In this document: positions 8,230-11,007 of the stretch, piece by piece
Layout: every line of letters begins with the position of its first letter
Position numbering within the stretch: the first letter of the stretch is position 1
Source of the DNA: Pavlovales sp. CCMP2436
Taxonomy: Eukaryota > Haptophyta > Pavlovophyceae > Pavlovales
Assembly: GCA_026770615.1 (NCBI GenBank)
Contig: MU631327.1
Location: 263,232-274,238 of the forward strand
DNA: 11,007 nucleotides
Reading direction: 5' to 3'
The notes under the pieces: generated by a model
Databases searched by the model: none
Told to the model about the DNA's origin: nothing
Seen by the model: the letters and a program-made list of their open reading frames with translations, nothing else
Translations under genes and position numbers: made by a program

Positions 8230-8280
8230 CCCTCAAACAACGGGACGAGGCAGCGGCAGCACTGCTGGGGCATCTCGGGG

Positions 8281-9292
8281 CACGCCGAGGGATTCGTCGA
8301 GCGAGCTGTCATCGCCCTCGACGAGCGCGTCAACGTGCCCTTTCCCGCGCAGATCTTCTTCAACACGCTGAAACTGGCGCACCCCGCGAGTGCGTGCGCC
8401 TCGGTGGCGGCGCGCGCCCCGGCCACGCGCGCCCTCCGCCGCGCGCAGCAAATTGACCGCTCTCCCCTGCCCTTCCCCTTGCAGTTGTGTGGCACCTGGC
8501 TTTCGAAGCCGATTCTGTCGCTGCTCACCGCCAGCTGCGGTCGCGGTCGCAGGTCGCTCTCTACGCGTTCTATCAGATGCTCTACGCACACAACCCGCTG
8601 CTCTCCGTCTTCAACGTGGACTTGGCCGACTTCACGGACGGTTACTGCGCGCTTGCGCAGTATGTCTGCGTCGCATCGCCGGAGGAACTCGCAGCTGCCT
8701 TCTCGCACCGGCGTGCGTGTGACAGCCCCCGCGCAGTTGCCTTCATCCACGACCTGATCCATACCAGAGCGAGCGTCGACTGGGCGCAGTACTTTGTGGG
8801 CGTGCTGCAGAGCACGACGCTCGATACTGTCCTCTCCGTCAAGATTCTCGAGATCGGCTCGCTGGTCGCCAAGGAGACCATGGTTTCCTTTTGGAGTGTG
8901 GCCACGGCGTGCTTCGAGTCGCATTACTTCCGTGCGCGCTGACCCACCCGCTTTCCCCCATATTTTGCGCGCGGCCTGACGCTGACCGCCCGCCCGCCCC
9001 GCCCCCCCCCGCAGATGCGAGCATCAACTATGCGGATTTCTTCATCAGCGCGCACCACGCGGCAGACGAGGAGCAGAACGCAGACGCCAAGTTTGCGCTC
9101 TTCGCGCGCGTGCTGCTGTACTGCCTCGAGAGCATCAAGCGCGACGTGGAACTTACCAAGGGCGTGCCGAGCATCTGCATCACTCCGACCGGCGTCATGC
9201 GCCCTCTCCGCGAGCTGCTCGCGCCCCTGCTCGCGCTCGCGCTCCCGGAGGACTGCGCGTTCGCCGACCCCATCAATGAGCTCAAGCTGTAG
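8281..9292 (+). CDS. Three-exon fragment of an unrecognised helical host protein
   Basis: Exon A (about 8281-8389) reads AEGFVERAVIALDERVNV and PFPAQIFFNTLKLAHP; exon B is 8485-8931 (WHLAFEADSVAAHRQL, LYAFYQMLYAHNPLLSVFNV, VDWAQYFVGVLQSTTLDTVL); exon C is 9015-9292 (SINYADFFISAHHAADEEQ, FALFARVLLYCLESIKRD). Introns are 8390-8484 (GTGCGT...TTGCAG) and 8932-9014 (GTGCGC...CCGCAG). Both are phase 1 and rejoin to Ile and His codons with the frame intact, which strongly supports the model. The product is rich in amphipathic helices, as in HEAT- or ARM-like proteins, but no family is recognised. The 5' part is missing: LINE sequence abuts exon A, so the gene may be interrupted. TAG at 9290 ends it, yet 19 protein-like codons (ISKLVFERFGNGVVPAVAA) follow in frame to a second TAG at 9350. 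Confidence 0.6.
8390..8484 (+). other. Intron, 95 bp
   Basis: GTGCGT donor, pyrimidine-rich 3' end, TTGCAG acceptor; phase 1, and the joined codon is ATT. It lies between exons A and B of the helical protein. Confidence 0.7.
8932..9014 (+). other. Intron, 83 bp
   Basis: GTGCGC donor, C-rich tract at about 8990-9011, CCGCAG acceptor; phase 1, and the joined codon is CAT. The frame through this intron has a TGA at 8940-8942, so removal is needed for continuity. Confidence 0.7.
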
Positions 9293-9352
9293 ATCAGCAA
9301 GCTCGTGTTCGAGAGGTTCGGCAACGGCGTGGTGCCGGCCGTGGCGGCCTAG

Positions 9353-9446
9353 GTGGGCTGCACGGCGCGCCGGAGGGAGCCCCTAGCCCCCCCGCCCCCG
9401 TGCTCCGGCCTCCTGGCTGGTTCGGTGTCGGGGGGTAATAGACCAG
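9353..9446. other. GC-rich 3' flank, no gene seen
   Basis: C/G-rich sequence after the second TAG. CCTAGGTGGGC at 9348-9358 could also be read as a donor site (AG|GTGGGC), so a further intron cannot be excluded. It ends where the 111-bp repeat array begins. Confidence 0.4.
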
Positions 9447-10066
9447 TCTATTTACCGTAAGGGATATCGAAGGGATATATTGATCCCTCCCGAAACTCTA
9501 CCTCCCTAGAGAGCACTTTTTTGGATCTCGGGTAACGGTCGTATGAATTAGGCCATGTATTTACCGTAAGGGATATCGTAAGGGATATTGATCCCTCCCG
9601 GAACTCTACCCCCCTAGAGAGCACTTTTTTCTGGTTTTAATATTAACACATTTTTCGATTAGTAATGAGTTTCTAAAGGATCAATATCCCTTACCTTATC
9701 CCTTACGGTAAATAGACTGCCTACTTCACATTACCCGAGATCCAACAACAACAACAACAAAAAATGCTCTCTAGGGAGGTAGAGTTTTGGGAGGGATCAA
9801 TATCCCTTACGATATCCCTTACGGTAAATAGATGGCCTAATTCATACGACCGTTACCCGAGATCCAAAAAAAAAATGCTCTCTAGGGAGGTAGAGTTTTG
9901 GGAGGGATCAATATCCCTTACGATATCCCTTACGGTAAATAGATGGCCTAATTCATACGACCGTTACCCGAGATCCAAAAAAAAAAGTGCTCTCTAGGGA
10001 GGTAGAGTTTCGGGAGGGATCAATATCCCTTACGATATCCCTTACGGTAAATGGACATGGTCTAAT
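9447..10066. repeat. Inverted/direct array of a repeat of about 111 bp
   Basis: Minus-oriented copies: 9447-9554 (full) and 9556-9631 (partial). Plus-oriented copies: 9678-9758 (partial), 9764-9874 and 9875-9985 (two essentially identical 111-bp units), and 9986-10066 (partial). An AT-rich spacer of about 46 bp at 9632-9677 separates the two orientations. Each unit holds two potential hairpins (CTCTA-GGGAGG-TAGAG and GGGAT-CAAT-ATCCC), a doubled ATATCCCTTACG, and ends in GAGATCC plus an A run (an AAC repeat in one copy). The A-run end recalls a retroposed tail, but no RNA gene ancestor is recognised. The 111-bp period is divisible by three, so a repetitive ORF appears by chance. Confidence 0.9.
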
Positions 10067-10109
10067 TAAAAACTCATGCACATTTTTTCTGACTTCGTTT
10101 CACTGAGAG

Positions 10110-10424
10110 ATGACCACGATCGCAGCCGCTGCACTCGCCCTCGGCGTCGGCGTCGGCGTCTAGCACCTGCGCCCCGCCCTGCCACCGGCGCTCTCCCACG
10201 AAGATGCCGCTCAAAGGTCTAGGGCGGCCATGGTGGGCGGCGGGGTCCTTTGCGTCGCCGCGCTCATGTACCCAGCGCGAATCGCGCCATTCACTGCCCT
10301 TGTGCAGCGAGTCACCCCGCTGTGGACGTACTCGCGTTTTTGGGCGGCGCTCGCCCTCACCCAGCTATACGTTTGGGGCGCCGAGAACGTGCACCACATG
10401 CTCGTGCCAGTTAAAGGCCGATAA
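10110..10424 (+). CDS. Small putative membrane protein, interrupted by one TAG
   Basis: From ATG 10110 the frame reads MTTIAAAALALGVGVGV, then TAG at 10161-10163, then continues open as HLRPALPPALSHEDAAQR to TAA-TAG at 10422-10427. Codons end mostly in G or C, like the host exons. An ATG at 10230 would give a 64-residue product with two hydrophobic stretches (VGGGVLCVAALMYPARI and FWAALALTQLYVWGA) separated by a short polar turn, suggesting a membrane hairpin. I do not recognise the family. The TAG follows a GGCGTC repeat and may be a mutated CAG, an assembly error, or a sign that translation starts at 10230. Alternatively the whole ORF is chance in GC-rich DNA. Confidence 0.35.
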
Positions 10425-10740
10425 TAGCTGATTTGTCAACCATTATGTCCAGTACGGATTCGCCGCCCCGGCCCCCGGATTCGCCGCCCTGACCGTTTCG
10501 GCCGGTGTTTTTCGCGCAAATGCCCCGTCCGTCCGTCCGTCCGTCCGCCTCCGTCCGCCTCCGTCCACCTCCACTCTTCAGTTTTAAAAACCAAAAATAG
10601 ACTCCCCCCTCCACCCCCCTCCCCCCCCTCCCTCCCCCCCCCGCCCGACGTCACCAAGTCTCCCGTATTCACCAGTCCAGGGCCTGTGTTTTAAGTAGGA
10701 GGTACGGTAAAAGTGTCGGACCTGGGGACACTGGCCGTAT
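10425..10740. other. Non-coding stretch with simple repeats
   Basis: GGATTCGCCGCCC occurs at 10456-10468 and 10477-10489. A (CCGT)n tract with CCGCCT variants covers about 10525-10573, and C-rich simple sequence covers about 10602-10645. AGTGTC at 10712-10717 and GACACT at 10727-10732 form a small hairpin. The minus-strand ORFs across this region are low-complexity artefacts of the repeats. Confidence 0.6.
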
Positions 10741-10753
10741 ATATATATATATT

Positions 10754-10908
10754 CCGGCTCTTAGAAAGCCCCGCAGGGCCCCCGGGGGCCCCGCCAGAGG
10801 CGCCTATGTGACTAACATATAACTAACTTGTCACATAGCCCGGGGGCCCACGGGGCCCCACGGATACCGCGGATAATCCCCGTACGTTACGCCTTTTCTA
10901 AGAGCCGG
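10754..10908. mobile_element. Foldback/MITE-like element with perfect 14-bp terminal inverted repeats
   Basis: CCGGCTCTTAGAAA at 10754-10767 is matched exactly by TTTCTAAGAGCCGG at 10895-10908, with TATATA-rich flanks on both sides. Inside, CTATGTGAC at 10804-10812 pairs with GTCACATAG at 10830-10838, and GGGCCCCCGGGGGCCC-type stretches occur on both arms. So most of the 155 bp can fold into one interrupted hairpin. It has no coding capacity. It fits a short non-autonomous DNA transposon or foldback element in a TA-rich target; a long hairpin RNA gene is an alternative. The family is not recognised. Confidence 0.6.
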
Positions 10909-10931
10909 TATATATTATGTTACTAATAGGG

Positions 10932-11007
10932 ATTCAAGCTGGCGTCTGACTGTTCTGAATGTTTTGCTGGTCTGAGCGCTGCGTCGCCCATTGCCTGCTG
11001 CGTGCCT
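10932..11007 (-). repeat. Inverted copy of the LINE 5'-region repeat, cut by the window end
   Basis: The reverse complement starts AGGCACGCAGCAGGCAATGG and aligns with 3186-3272 of the LINE 5' region: very close over the first 38 bases, with gaps in the middle, then agreement again at ACAGTCAG and CAGCTT-ATCCC. A related element in opposite orientation therefore probably continues past the right edge, or only a 5' fragment is present next to the foldback element. Confidence 0.75.

Larger units (their letters stand above)
2896..8280 (+). mobile_element. Decayed LINE (non-LTR) retrotransposon with APE-like endonuclease, RT and RNase H
   Basis: From about 2896 the DNA loses its GC-rich character and becomes A/C-rich on the + strand through to about 8230. 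It encodes, in order, a basic N-terminal region, an APE-like endonuclease (GREVAIAIS, GDGN, SRIDYLF, SAH), a reverse transcriptase (YKKGDP, KAYDAV, GCKQGCPLSP, AYMDDL, EYLG) and an RNase H domain (VRVDGSY, NAECNAVTLAL, GWDHDT). This order fits RNase H-bearing APE-type LINEs such as the I group; the clade is not certain. No separate ORF1 or CCHC fingers were seen. Frameshifts are dense between endonuclease and RT, with two stops later. No poly(A) tail or target-site duplication was found. The left edge is set by composition only; the right edge is where the last LINE-like frame meets host coding sequence. Confidence 0.85.

Noticed and set aside
8226..8924. Long minus-strand ORF (232 codons)
   Set aside because: It is the antisense of spliced exons A and B; the + strand model has consistent splice phases and better protein character.
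9764..9997. ORF of 77 codons with a 37-residue perfect repeat
   Set aside because: The repeat unit is 111 bp, divisible by three, so the frame persists through tandem copies by chance. Inverted and partial copies of the same unit are clearly non-coding.
9447..10066. CRISPR-like array
   Set aside because: The units are long, contiguous and include inverted copies, with no unique spacers between short repeats; the setting is eukaryotic.

Overview
The window looks like nuclear DNA of a GC-rich single-celled eukaryote, possibly an alga or another protist; I cannot name the species. The coding pieces are GC-rich and interrupted by short introns with GT donors, C-rich 3' tracts and cAG acceptors. 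Two introns in the right half join exons exactly in phase. Simple repeats are common, and there are no bacterial operon features.

Layout: (1) 1-1553 holds exon-like pieces of one or two genes, ending in a proline-rich ORF. Its last 25 or so residues resemble the connector and acidic tail of SCAR/WAVE-type Arp2/3 activators. (2) 1584-1702 is a cluster of AAATTTCG/CGAAATTT palindromes just downstream of that stop codon. (3) 1703-2895 is GC-rich with several weak overlapping ORFs and a (TGCA)7 tract; nothing in it is convincing. (4) About 2896-8280 is a decayed LINE-type (non-LTR) retrotransposon on the + strand. It has an APE-like endonuclease, a reverse transcriptase with a YMDD box, and an RNase H domain. 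It carries several frameshifts between endonuclease and RT, two nonsense codons in the RT/RNase H half, and conservative changes at catalytic positions. (5) 8281-9292 is a three-exon piece of an unrecognised, probably helical host protein directly abutting the LINE's 3' end. (6) 9447-10066 is an array of a repeat of about 111 bp, with inverted copies on the left and direct copies on the right. (7) 10110-10424 is a small ORF with hydrophobic stretches and one internal TAG. (8) 10425-11007 is non-coding, with CCGT and C-rich simple repeats and a foldback element with perfect 14-bp terminal inverted repeats. It ends in an inverted copy of the LINE's 5' region, so a second related element probably starts at the right edge.

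The genes do not form a pathway. The picture is a host gene region heavily colonised by repeats, with the LINE placed against or inside a host gene. The most notable points are the SCAR/WAVE-like tail without a visible WH2 motif, the swapped acidic residues at LINE catalytic positions, the inverted 111-bp array, the foldback element, and three in-frame TAG codons in otherwise open host reading frames. No homology search or splice prediction was run, so all functional names rest on motifs read by eye.
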